Shown here one piece after another: positions 43,591-55,442 of a stretch of 64,000 nt of DNA. A model generated the notes under the pieces. That model searched no databases. It was not told the DNA's origin and saw only the letters and a program-made list of their open reading frames with translations. Source of the DNA: Baylisascaris procyonis (taxonomy: Eukaryota > Nematoda > Chromadorea > Rhabditida > Ascarididae). The stretch's first letter is position 1, and every line of letters starts with the position of its first letter. The position numbers and the translations under genes were made by a program. The stretch lies in NCBI GenBank assembly GCA_037389465.1, contig JAZARR010000167.1, positions 186,001 through 250,000 on the forward strand. The letters are read 5' to 3'.

Positions 43591-43782
43591 ATGCTAGAAA
43601 CGATCGCAAGAGAGTGGGAAAAGGAGCACCCGAATGACCATTCTAGCCTTATTTGCAAACCTGATGGCAGACACATGATACAGTTTTCATTGACATTACC
43701 GCCTCATCAACGAATCGCTAATCGCGAAGAGTGGCATGTGGCAGAGAAACAGAGCAATAACGAGGGAAAACCTATTTTTTAA
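43591..43782 (+). CDS. Hypothetical open frame near 43.6 kb
   Basis: ATG-initiated, 63 codons, charged and with balanced composition, ending in TAA-TAG. It may be the last exon of the same gene as 43237-43432 if an exon between them is missing from my model. No known domain seen. Confidence 0.25.
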   Translation: MLETIAREWEKEHPNDHSSLICKPDGRHMIQFSLTLPPHQRIANREEWHVAEKQSNNEGKPIF

Positions 43783-43799
43783 TAGATGCCTCAGTGTTT

Positions 43800-45350
43800 C
43801 GAAATCACTACTTAGCATAGCCTTTTTCTTGGTGATTTTTCTGTGCGGAAGTGAGTTGCATCATGTCTTTAGAGATCCGTCGGATTCTTTTAACGTTGAA
43901 AGTTGATATCTAAAAAGAAAAAGTGTTATAAGAAAAATTCGGAGATTGAGTAATACTATCACTCACGCTTAAATTATGGAGCACAAGGATGGGTTCGTTT
44001 TTGGGGCACAAAGCTCCGCTGGAATGATATGGGCATTTTTAAATCTTATTCGCTCCTATCCCTCAGAAAATGTTACAGCAACGAGGGAAATAGATGATGA
44101 GCCAAATGCTTGTACTGCCCTCCCTGCGCCTCCTGGATTCCTCGCATTTGGGCGCGAAGGATTTAGGAGTGATGTGTGGGTCCATTACAGTGTTATTCGT
44201 TAGCTCGACGGGAGCAAAATCTACCATCCATCGTGAATAGAAAATCCTCCTGCCCTGCTCCTCACCTTCCCTTCCACCCACATGGGTGAGAGGAGAGAAG
44301 CTGAGACCTATGAACCACGGATGGAATAGCTTGGGCGATAGTCTTCGTGTGCGGAGCATTTTGCTTTGATTCTTCCTTCGGTTTAAAACCACTGCTTCAT
44401 ACGCCACAGATCTTTGCAATCTCCTCAGACCCGCGTTTTGAAAACACAGCTCATCGATGGACCAACATTTGTGCAGAAGAAGATTTCAGAGATGAAAAAT
44501 GCTAATTAATTCAAAGAGAAGCAAGAATAAGCTGGCCTCACAAGTATTTTAATGCAACCTGCCGTCCACGAAAGACTAGATGGTGTCAAAAATATGTTTT
44601 ACAAAAGTATATCCAGGAGCAACAGCTCCAAACTTTGTTCCAACTACGCAGCAGTCCAAGAAACTCACACTAATTTTGCATCGAAACTGCTTAATACGCT
44701 AAAATTTCACATGTTTGTTTTTGTGGAACTTGGACGTTTAACACTTGTTGAGAATATGCTGAACTGATGTGCACAGATGCTGTAATACGACTTATCTAAT
44801 GTGCGTATTTGATGGCTGCATCTTTGCATGTTCCATGCTAATATGCTGGACAGCAGCATGCATGCATTCAAACATGCAGGTAAGCTCTACTCAAACATTA
44901 ATTAATCGGTACATCTGTACGATGTGTTACACATTTGGTACTTATATGTAAAATTTTTCTCAATAGGCGCATAGTAAATAGGCAGCAATATTTTATGTAA
45001 AAAAATGTTTAAACCTAAGTGGTGATAAATTATATCTTTTAGAGAACGTAGAGGTTATATCCATGAATAATAGACAGAGGTAGTTGCATTACAAGACAAT
45101 TTCAAAAGGACAGTCAATTTGCATGTAGTGTCTTTCAGCGCCTCTATTTCCTTTCCTATTAAGCCTAAATATGCAAATCTGAGTAGGCCTAAAATTTGTT
45201 CTAGAGAGGTTCTGGTTGCTCGGATATAAGTTCCCTTAATGAAGTAATCTAGCATTACTTTTTCGGATATCGTGCATCTAATTTGGCTACAATTTGGCTA
45301 CACATTTGGTGCTATTAACCAAATTTTGGTCAACAAGTGGAGAGCGAGAA
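43800..45350. other. Spacer with probable dispersed repeat
   Basis: No gene supported. 44090-44400 is GC-richer and carries a 118-codon minus frame (44063-44419) that looks like translated interspersed repeat. The rest is AT-rich. Confidence 0.3.
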
Positions 45351-45361
45351 TGCAAATCAAA

Positions 45362-45370
45362 TATAAAAGC
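45362..45370 (+). promoter_or_regulatory. TATA box of Lys/Glu-rich gene 1
   Basis: TATAAAAGC lies 159 bases before the ATG at 45521. Its place is matched in the paralogue. Confidence 0.5.
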
Positions 45371-45520
45371 GCATTGACGGGAGCGATTTGCTATTGTAAG
45401 TTTGTGTAACGGTGCGGAGAGGCATCTCTGAGTGTGTTGTCGAAGATCGTCGTCAAGTGAACGGAGTGTCAACTGCTGATACTAAGAGCGCCAACAGATT
45501 GAAATCACTTCGCGTCAATA

Positions 45521-48500
45521 ATGTTGGACGGCTTCATCATCACGATTGCATGTTCCATATTTGGCGCTATTATCTTTTCTACACTTTCATTGATCGCACT
45601 CATACAGTGTGGCGCTAAAAATGGGTAATTTCCATTCACATGGTTGCTTCATAAATATGTGCTTAACTACTCTGTTAGCTTGAGTGGAATGCTAGCAGAA
45701 CCCGAATTATTACAGATCCACCAGGATTTGAAGAGAGTTTTGTTCAGGGCGAGAGGAAGGAGAGCTATTGCAAGAACCTGGAAGTTCATTCCAGAGAGCG
45801 CTTGGGGGGAGGGTCTTCTGGGCGGACGCTGTGTTTTGGTCCGCGTTCACTGTTGCGACCAAGAGGAATACATTAAAATCCTAGTTCCTTCCACGGCACC
45901 ACTCGAGTCCCGGGTGGCTTCTGAGGCCAATCTTTTGAGGCAGTTTCAGAACTAAAAAAGGCCGTTGTCGGTGGTACCGCCGTTTCATGTTCAAGACATC
46001 TCGCTCTTACAATTTTTTGCCACATTGCAATAAATAATTTAAGTCATTTAACGTTTCGTCTTATCCTGTTTTCGCATCGGCTGGTTAAGTCTGATGGAAA
46101 GGAGTCGTCTCCAATGTAAACTCTCCCACTGTGCGAACAAAAAGCAGGGTTGAATTTGTCCCTTCAAGCGTCTCCCCATTGAACGCAGTCGAGCATTTAC
46201 ATCAAACTGTTATTAGCTAATTCGGTCCTATGTTGAAATTCCTCTCAATGATCCTCATTGCCTTGCAGCGATATGCAAATATTTCGTCTTTCTTAGCAGC
46301 CTACTGAAATATTTCGAAAGTCTGAGGCGCTAGTGCCATGACGAACGGGTAATTCACGAGTTCGAATAGAAGGTTGGTTATATTTAGAGATTGTTCGAGA
46401 CAAACGATTACTATGATTTCCGAGAAAGAGTGGCGAAAAGCCTTTTCGGTAAAGTCACATTAGACGAATTTTAGACCAAAAAAAGCACCACCACCTCCGC
46501 CTGGTCTAAAGCCTCCGCTGTTACCGCCACTCCGCCCTGAAGACGAACAGAAAACGCAACCCCTCGAACAGCCTGCACCGGACGCGAAAGAGGGTGAAGC
46601 AGCGAAAGAAGCTGCGAAAGATGCTCCTAAGGAAGGAGGAGGGAAGAAAGAGGGTGAGAAGAAAGAGAATGGAGAAAAGAAAGAGGGTGGAGATAAGAAA
46701 AAGGAGGGAGAGAAAAAAGAGGAAGGAGAGAAGAAGAATGCGGAGGAAAAGAAAGAAGAGGGAGAAAAGAAGGAAAAAGGTGAGAAGAAGGAGGACGGGG
46801 AGAAGGAGGATGGAGAGAAGAAAGAAGAAGGTGAAAAAGAAGAGGGCGAGAAAAAAGAAGGCGAAAAGAAGGAAGAAGGTGGCAAGAAGGACAGTGAAAA
46901 GAAGGCAGAAGGTGAAAAAAAGGGAAGCGAGAAGAAGGAAGGAGAAGGAGAGAAGGAAGAAGGTGAGAAAAAGGAGGAGGATGGCGAAAAGAAGGAAGAC
47001 GGTGACAAGAAAGGAAGCGAGAAAAAAGAAGAAGGCAAGGAGGTAATCGTTTTCCCTTGCGTTTCCAGTAAAACATAGAACTTCAGCAATAGTCGCAGAC
47101 TGTTTTTCCTCCGAGGGTGCGTCTGGCAGATAGATTGTACCTCACCGATTATCGAAAGATTTTAAGGTGCAAAGTCATCGAAATCCACTGTTCTACATAG
47201 AGATTCAATGGTCGGGGTAAACTTCTGCTTCCAAATTCTGATTTTATATGTTGATTTTGCATTGAAATTGTGCACAAGGTCTACAGAGGCAGAGATTTTG
47301 AAACGACTGGTGAATCGTCTCTCAAACAATAGGAGCCAACCTTTGGAGTGAACAATTTGATTTCCTTTTATTGGTGGTTTACACGGGAATAACGAACTTG
47401 ACCTCCTGCTCTACTAATATATAGGACAAATTGCGCAGCAGATTTCGTTTCGTACCTATCTACTATACTTAAATGCATGATATTCATGTCGACATTGGAT
47501 ATATTCAGCCTCTCTCATCTGTCCACTGAGTACCCTCCCCTATCATGAAACTAAACCACCATGTTACAGAATATTGGCGAAACAAGGGATAAGCGAATTT
47601 AACATTTCGTGTAGTTCGAAATTTGAGCTAATTTGATTACAGTATGACAGTATGAGCTGCATCAAAAACGATTTTCCACCCTCGTCGATTCATAAAAGAA
47701 TCGATCCTTTTCCTCCGTTTACCTTCTTCAAAAGTAATCAGCAGGGCACGAATTTTCTATGTGAAGATTATAAAGTGTGCATTCTGCGAGTAGAAGAATA
47801 TGCATCATGTGAAGGACTTTTGAACCGTTGCGATTTGCAGAAACAGAAAATGATCGTAATGAAATAGTGAGATGTCACATAGCATGAAAATGTTCCTCAA
47901 TTGAAAGTCTCGACCTTCTGGGTGCATTTACTCATTCAAACGTACAATATTCTAACGCAACATCTCATACAGGAAGATGAGAAGAAGGGTTCGAAGAAGG
48001 AGGGCTCGAAGAAAGAGGCTTCGAAGAAGGATGGGTCAAAGAAAGAGGAGGAGTCGAAGAAAGAAGGATCAAAGAAGGAAGGGTCAAAGAAAGAAGGGTC
48101 AAAGAAAGAAGGGTCAAAGAAAGAAGGGTCAAAGAAAGAAGGGTCAAAGAAAGAAGGGTCAAAGAAAGAAGGGTCAAAGAAAGAAGGGTCTAAGAAGAAA
48201 GGGTCTAAAAAAGAAGGGTCGAAAAAAGAAGAGTCGAAAAAAGAGGGGTCGAAAAAAGATTCAAAGAAGGAGGGTTCCAAGAAAGAAGATTCAAAGAAGG
48301 AAGGGTCAAAGAAGGAGGGAGATTCCAAGAAAGACGAATCAAAGGAGAAGGCGGAAAAGGAAGCGTCAAAGAGAGGTTCGAAGAAGACTGGTTCAAGGAA
48401 GGAAGGTTCCAAGAAGGAGGGATCGAGAAAAGTGTCAAAGAAGTCATCGAAGAAGGTACGTTTCACAAACGAAATCTATGATAACAGGAGCTAGTATTGC

Positions 48501-51500
48501 TTGAAAAGTTCGATCGTCTAGAAGAATTCAACAGATTTCTGCAAAGCCGTAGACGTACCAAGGAACGTTGATCCATCAAAGATGTGTAGGAAGTTGGAGG
48601 GCTCCACTCATAAGGAAATCGATGAAACATGAGGGATTTGAGCTTTTGTTTGTGATGCTGGCAAAAAGTTCCTTCAGAGAAATCGGTTCCAGCAAACCTT
48701 TTATAATGACCGTGACGCATTTACGAAAGCTTCTACTGAACGCTATGAAGTTTAAATTGTAGAATGCCGATAGATTAAAATTTCGCCCAAATACTACTAT
48801 TTACAAAGTTGACAAGATGCTGAGGAAAAAGCGATTCCTAGGCTGCTGTTGAAAAATCGTTTTTCTTTGCTCTTCACTAACGGCGGAAACAATAGGTAGT
48901 ACGCGAAAATTTTATTCGTAATAATGGGATATGGAAATGATAACGTTGAAAGGTTTTTACTACATCACGACCATTTTATGATGTGGGGAATGAAGTGTGA
49001 TGATATATTGAGTGATTAAGAAATTCTGAAGTTCTCTGTCCAGGATTTTTAATTAAAATGCTTCCGGAAATGACTCTAAGGGAACTTCTGAGAATGACTC
49101 TGGGAAAATTAATAAAGAGAAAATTTTGATATGCTAGCGACTTCGTAAAATTACTAATATATTAAGAGGGAGATTTTTTGAGGAATGCTTAGTCAAGTTT
49201 GGGTTTATTATTTCTCTTGAACTTTTGCTCCGACAACAATGTGTGACGTTTCAAACTTTTTTCGAGATTCCGCTCTTCATTTTTTGCGTAGATTTTTGGA
49301 TGCAATTGGAATTATTAGAAAGGGAGATAGAAAAAGAAAAAGAGAAAAAGAAGAAGAGGAAGGAAGGATTTATTAAATGATTTATTCGAGGTTTTACGGT
49401 AGTTCGCTTTACCTCCATGAATGCGCATTTCAGGACGATAAGAAATCGGCAGAAGTTGCATCGAAGCAGGTGAGTGAGCTATGAAAAGAAACAAGCTTGA
49501 TGACTATGAAAGAAGATGAACTAAAGAAAATCTTAACTTGAATAAAACATCAGCTCATTAGATCACCTGATTCACATCGTTCAGGCCAAAATTGATTTTA
49601 AACTCAAGATCTGGGGTTGAAGGAGGCCAAGAATACCAAACAGCAGAAAGGGATCTTTATGATCCGAAACTTCTGCTCAAAGAACAGCGAACAACAAAGA
49701 CGTTAAAATCCTCAAGGTATTCCTGTAACCTCGCACGACAATAAAAACCTGGTGCAATGCAATTGTATTTGGAGATAATAATGTTGAAAATGCAATGGAT
49801 GCTGATAAAAATATATGCGTTTAGTTAAGAGAGTAGCATATGTGAATGCATGAAGCGGGAATCTACAGAAATAGAAATTATTTGCCTCACCTCTCATCAC
49901 TGCTTAAATCAACGAAAAACAGGGACGCATATGTTTATAAAGCTTTTGAATTACATAAAATTCGATGACAACAATAATGCAACTTTTACAAACTATAGCC
50001 ACCAGTCATTCCGTAGGCAAGAAACATCCTCAGTGGTTTGGCAAATGAATAAGAGAAGCTCTAGAACTAGTGAAGTTATAGGGAAATTTACTGAGGCTCG
50101 AATCATTGCTCCTCAATATCTTTCAATACTTTGAAAGCGTAGTCTTCTTTTCAATTGGAGTCTTCATGAAAATGCCTGTTTTTTAACAAAACAGTAATTG
50201 ACCTTCGAATGCTTTCTATTCAAGGAAGTAAAGTGCATGTAAATCTGGAAGGCACCATAGAAAGAGAAAATTGAATGCGTGGGCATATCGATAGCAGTGA
50301 TGAAAAAGCTGGAAGTTAACTGGAATCCAAATACCATTGGCACCTGTTTTGTGGGATTTCAACGGGTAGCTGAGAAAGTGGTGTTTTGTTTTAGACGCAG
50401 GTGGATGAAGATGAGAAGAAAGCAGAAGAAAAGGCAGAAAAAAAGGATGAAGAAAAGAAAGAGGAGGGAAAGAATGAAGAGAAGAAGGAGGATGAAAAGA
50501 AAGAAGATGGTAAGGAGGGTGAGGAGCACAAAGAAGAGAAGGACGGCGACAAGGAAGAAAAGGACCAAAAAGATGGCGAGAAGAAAGAGGAAGAGAAAAA
50601 AGACGACAGCAAGGAGAAGAAAGAAGATGGAAAAGGCGAGGGCTCCAAGAAGGAAGAAGGAGGCAGCAATAAAGAGGTGCGTATTTACGTGCATTGTCTC
50701 TCTTTGTGAACACAAACAGATAACGTGAACAAATCGAGTTTAGTTACTGAAATGCAACCGGCAGGATGTTGATTCGAACTCATGGCAAGCAGTGAGTGCG
50801 AAATTCCTTTTAACATAGGTTTTAAGTAGGTGTTAACACCCTTCTTTTCGGTATGATTATTGATACGTAAAAACTTCATCGTATGTGCAAGTTTGTTCTG
50901 CATCATTTTTTGGGAAACACGCATCCACTACTCCATCTTTTCATTTTCCCTTTTTGGTCCACGCGGTTTGCGATTTGTCGACTGCTCGGAAGTTCGGAGA
51001 GAGATTGTGCATATTTTATGGTTGAATGTGCCACAGTTCGGCCTTCTATTGTGAACATGGTATCAGGAAGTCCTAGAACGAGTCTTGTTTAATAATGCAG
51101 AACAAAGGTATGTGAATTGTTATTGCGGAGTTGTCTTCTCAAGCAAGCCTTCCTGCAGCTTTGACATCTTTACGATCATCGAAGACTGCGCGCTATTCAT
51201 GTTAAATTCCATAAGGTTGCGGAGGAAGCCTTAGTATTGCCATTACATCCATGTGTGAATGGAATAGAACGGAGATATCTTTTAAAACACTTTGTCCGTC
51301 AGATTCACTAACAAGAAAAAATGTTATAAAGTATAGCCTCGATGGAAGATAAATCTCGTCTTAAGTATTTTTTGCTTGTTCGCTAAGATCCTGCAGTCGA
51401 TCTTAAAGTGTTCATGAGTACTTGTGTATGTAAGCAGGCGATCCTTCTCAAAGGGATCGACAAGCGTATTATGGGAGCGATCGTTGTATACAGTGTATTA

Positions 51501-51605
51501 GCAGCATTTATTCGTATATAAATTTACCTCTATCTAAAAGTGGTTCAATTGCAGAGTGAAAAGAAGGAGGCCGATGAAGGCGACAAGGAGGACAAAAAGG
51601 AATAA
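45521..51605 (+). CDS. Membrane-anchored Lys/Glu-rich repeat protein 1
   Basis: Six exons: 45521-45624, 46475-47042, 47973-48455, 49434-49469, 50395-50676 and 51555-51605. The first junction is phase 2, all others phase 0. The product is about 507 residues. Residues 5-30 form one membrane segment (IFGAIIFSTLSLIALIQC). Next comes a proline run and the motif LPPLRPEDEQKTQPL, shared with the paralogue, then an Ala/Glu part. The rest is highly charged low-complexity sequence. Exon 2 gives KKEGEKKE-type repeats, exon 3 gives (GSKKE)n, exon 4 is a 12-residue cassette, exon 5 is acidic Lys/Glu, and exon 6 is the short tail ending DKKE. A polyadenylation signal is at 51671. The last part of exon 5 and all of exon 6 lie in the duplicated block. 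I recognise no family. A disordered, charged domain tethered to a membrane is what the sequence shows. Confidence 0.75.
45644..45955 (+). other. Open frame in intron 1 of gene 1
   Basis: A frame of about 100 codons, open and of non-repetitive composition (ARTWKFIPESAWGEGLLGG region), ending at 45955. It starts 20 bases after the first-exon donor. It may be retained-intron coding sequence, a mobile-element fragment or chance. No family recognised and no paralogous counterpart seen after 55537. Confidence 0.2.
48081..48185 (+). repeat. 15-bp coding minisatellite, 7 perfect units
   Basis: GGGTCAAAGAAAGAA repeated seven times without change, coding (Gly-Ser-Lys-Lys-Glu)n. Degenerate units extend over about 47990-48330, across most of exon 3. 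The matching exon of gene 2 has only a few such units. Confidence 0.95.
49317..49372. repeat. Polypurine tract in an intron
   Basis: Almost pure A/G stretch (AAAGAAAAAGAGAAAAAGAAG type) between exons 3 and 4 of gene 1. It resembles the coding repeats and may be a decayed exon, but has no good splice sites. Confidence 0.4.
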
Positions 51606-51670
51606 ACAATGGCGCATTCATTTACCGAGACATATTCCTCTCCATTTCGATGCTCACATAATGACACTCA

Positions 51671-51676
51671 AATAAA
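51671..51676 (+). promoter_or_regulatory. Polyadenylation signal of gene 1
   Basis: AATAAA 66 bases after the stop codon at 51605. The same signal stands at 36531 in the upstream block copy. Confidence 0.6.
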
Positions 51677-52459
51677 ATTACACGGCATAAAAATATTGCT
51701 TCGTTGCGTAACTTTTAAATAAGAATTTTTAGTGAAAATATTGACATGGCTATTCATTAGTGCCCAATACACACACACATCTGATGCACAAGGATTTTTC
51801 AACCCACACTAAGCAGCTGAGTTATTCTGGCAGTTGGAATGCTCTCCAACAGCAAAAGATGCTGTTCCGATTGTTCATTTCTCCTCATCCTGCTTGTGGT
51901 TCATAGTCTAAATTTAGACGATAAATAAAGTCAGTTGTGACCGCGACGCTGACTTTGAATGACGGAGTAATTGATGGCCCCTGAATTTTCATGCATCGCA
52001 GACCTCATTGAAATTTGCTTCTATTTCCTTCTTCTTATGCAATTGTTAACTGCAAGGATACAACGCAACGGTCCATGTCATATACGCGCGAATGAATGAA
52101 TGACTACGCATATTCCGTCGTCTACGACCACCCATGTTCGTGTTGTTCAAATGAATGCATGCAACCATAAAGGATACCCGCAACGCTATGCGGCTAGGTT
52201 CTCTAGAAGACTGCATTGGCTTTTGTCTACGTTTGGAATAGCCGTAGAGAATGACGAATTGCTAAAAACTGATGAGAAGGCCTGCAAAATATAGCACTGC
52301 AAGAGCTGAGTGGTGGCGCAGTTTGTCATAAAGTTAGCTAAGCTGCGTTCTACCTCAACAACCGACACATTTTCTGGAGCTACTTAAATGTTGAGAGATT
52401 AGAATGTGACATATTATACTAAATGCCAAATGAACAGCGCTCAACAAGTCCACTGTAAA

Positions 52460-53210
52460 GCTCACTACCTTCTGCGAGCTTTGGAAAGCGTTGTCTCGAA
52501 ATTTGGTCTCGAAGTTGCGTAGAAAATTATCGGAAAGCTATCGTTGCTTACTGTCGCCCCATTTTGGAATACTGTAGTCAGGTCTGGTCCCGTCCGCGAA
52601 AAAGGATATCGAGGTAATTGAGAGAGTTCAACGGCGTTTCACTAAGGCAGCTTTCAGAAAAGCGTACCACGGACCGTTCCAATATAGCTATGAGCAGCGG
52701 CTTCGTATTTTTGACTTGAAACCTCTGCGGCATCGCAGAGCTCGGTTTGATTTACATTTATGCTTTAAGATCGTTAAAGGTTTCTCAGGCAATCTGTTAA
52801 AGAGCATTTTCTCCCTTCCAAAGTTTTCACTGCGCTGAAGGCTTCACCCTCTTCAAATCGAAAGGAAATCAACTAATCGAATTGAGTGCTCAACTCTTTT
52901 GCTTATCGTGTGTGCCATATGATGTGGTAATGGCTGGTAATTTGTCATCATTTAAGAGACGTTTCGAGCAGTGTAAGACGATATGCGCCTCATATCAGCT
53001 ATGACTAATCATCATATATATTACTCATCACATAAATATTACCTTTTCAACTGATCTCCAATATTTGTTCTCACTAATAACTACCTTTTTGGGTTTTTAA
53101 ACGCATGGTTATGTGCAATGCTGGTATTACATATGTTCTGTTTGTCTGTATGTCTATTGTGCATGTAATTCCATGCTTTCTTTATTATACGAATAAAGAT
53201 TATTATTATT
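52460..53210 (+). mobile_element. CR1-like LINE 3' end, second copy
   Basis: Identical to 37320-38070 as part of the duplicated block, including the frameshift and (ATT)n tail. It lies between the two Lys/Glu-rich genes. Confidence 0.8.
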
Positions 53211-55277
53211 AAGTGTATCTATCACATTCTGAAACTTGTATCACATTGCATCTAGTAAGTGGTGCAGATCTAGCAAGAAAACACTCTCAGAATGAAAAGA
53301 TGCAGGAGCACCTAATGGGAGATGAATGCAATATTCAGCTATCAAATTTTCCTATATAAAGGCTCCTGAAACCTAAGCGGCTTTAAGCACACTACAACTT
53401 TTGCATAGTTCTCAAGAATCTTATTCGGGATTTCTCGTCTTCATCCTTCGGAATCCTCCAACGCATCTCGCAGAAACAGAGTTTATCAGTTTGAAATGCA
53501 CAAAACCCTTTTCCACGCAATTTTTTACTCATTCCCGATACATCTATCTGTCAGCACACTTATTTACAAAATATTCGAAAACTTGTAAACATCCTTTTAG
53601 CTTTTTTTTTTTTGAATTTCGATAAGATCTCCTCATCGACGTCGTGTCACGGCCTCTGTTTCGCTTTTCCGCCTACTTCTCTTCTATTCATTTAATTTAA
53701 GCCAGATTCGTTTTCTACATGCTACTACTACTGTTTCCGCTTAACGCACTGTCCGCTTATTCGCTTCATTCGCGCTCAGAAAAGGTTTTAACCATCCCAG
53801 TTTTCCACTGGATTAATGGCGTTTCGGGATTATCACAATCATTTTAGTTTATCTGCCATAACGCGGAATTTACTTGAAACTATGTCGCTTTCCTTGCAAG
53901 AGTGAGTGTACGATAACCGAAATTTGATATTTGTTCGAAGGGGTCTAGCTATTAATTAACTAATAATGGCCATGCCCAATAAATACCGCATACTGAAAAT
54001 AAACCAAATCCAATCTTTTATCTTCACTACAAAAGTTAAGGGTTTCAGCACCTATGTGGGTCTACCTACCTGACACAAAAAAACTCAATTGCATAACAAT
54101 TCGTTTCATTCGAAGTAGACTAACAAATCGAAGAGTGTATTATTGTTGTTTCTCCAAATTCTCACTGCTAGATGTGATGTATGATAGTGGTGTTTGCGTC
54201 TTCAAATGAAATGAAATTTCATGCTAGTGAAGTGAGTATTGATTTCATTTCGACTCTTCGAATTTTAATATATAGAATAGACAACGCGCATTGATAGCGC
54301 AATAAAACGTTGCGGCGTAAATGATAAACGACGAGCAGTGCTTGGTCATTTTTTGATGAGCGAGTTCAGATCTCCATAGGTATCGTCGTCGTGGGTGGGC
54401 GTTATCAAATGTGAGATGCTTGCTGTATTGCTTTATGGCTAGTGGAATCGCATGCCCATCAAGAACAGTAAAATAAATAAGGTGAAGATTTATTATTGCT
54501 GTTATTGTTATCGTTGTGGAAATCATTGTTATAATTAGATTTGTTACTATTGCTGCTGTTCGTATTATTACTGTCACTACTATTCGTATTACTCACTGCC
54601 GCTCCTTAGTGATTATTTCTGTTTTCATCTACTTCTTCATATATTACTCACTACCACTCCTCAGTGATTGTTTCGGTCGCATCTCTATTTCTAAAATACA
54701 ATGATAACCACTCTCACTTGTAAAGTGGTCAGTGGTCATTTTTATAAGCCTTATAGTGCTCTTCTTCCATCTGGAGTGAAATATAGTATACAAAATCAAA
54801 TAGATTCTACTGTTGAAGCATTAAATTAACGGAAAAACAGTCGCAAAATTTATATCCTCTAATGCTAATGGTATATAACATAGATGAAATGAACAATCGA
54901 CATTTGCTTCACAGCAATATTACGTGCAATTTTTGCTTAAACCTTTATTTTTTATGCATAAATAATTTATATTGTGCATTTCTCTTTGTCTGTGTGCAAC
55001 CATTAGAGTTAGCCGATGGAAGGCGCAAATTCCTACAGATGTAGCGCATTTAATTAAGACTTCTTAGCGAATAGTCATCCATTTCATTATCGAATAAATC
55101 CTCAATAAAGCAAATATATTTGAATATTAAATTCGACCTATTGGTGCCAAATATTTCAGATGGATTTCCATAAATCTTGCGATTTTCATCATTTACATAA
55201 ATAAAATTTAGCCTAAAAACACTTTTTTTGAGAATAATCCAATCGTGACATATGATAAAATGGAATCTCAACAACCA

Positions 55278-55286
55278 TATAAAAAG
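55278..55286 (+). promoter_or_regulatory. TATA box of Lys/Glu-rich gene 2
   Basis: TATAAAAAG, 165 bases before the ATG at 55443. Confidence 0.5.
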
Positions 55287-55442
55287 CCTCACTGGATATG
55301 AGTCGGTCATTTTCAACGCAGTGCATCGCTCCGAGGAAGTGTTTCGTGTGGACGATCATCTCGATCGGTGGAAGTGCAAGTGGTATCGTCATTCGACGAG
55401 TGCAAATAGCAACGAGATAATATCAAAACTTTTGATGTCATA

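Noticed and set aside
46594..47046. Arg/Lys-rich plus-strand frame over exon 2 of gene 1
   Set aside because: It is a frameshifted reading of the exon. The true frame is fixed by phase with exon 1, by the PPLRPEDEQ motif shared with gene 2 and by the splice sites. The same applies to 47977-48504 and 50279-50728.
46460..47089. 209-codon minus-strand frame rich in Ser, Phe and Pro
   Set aside because: It is the antisense of the Lys/Glu-coding exon; A/G-rich coding strands leave the other frames and strand open. The same holds for the minus frames at 35244-35575, 47936-48466, 50216-50715, 57180-57467 and 59113-59461.
48081..48185. Regular repeats as a CRISPR-like array
   Set aside because: The 15-bp units are directly adjacent without spacers, lie in an exon, and the genome is eukaryotic.
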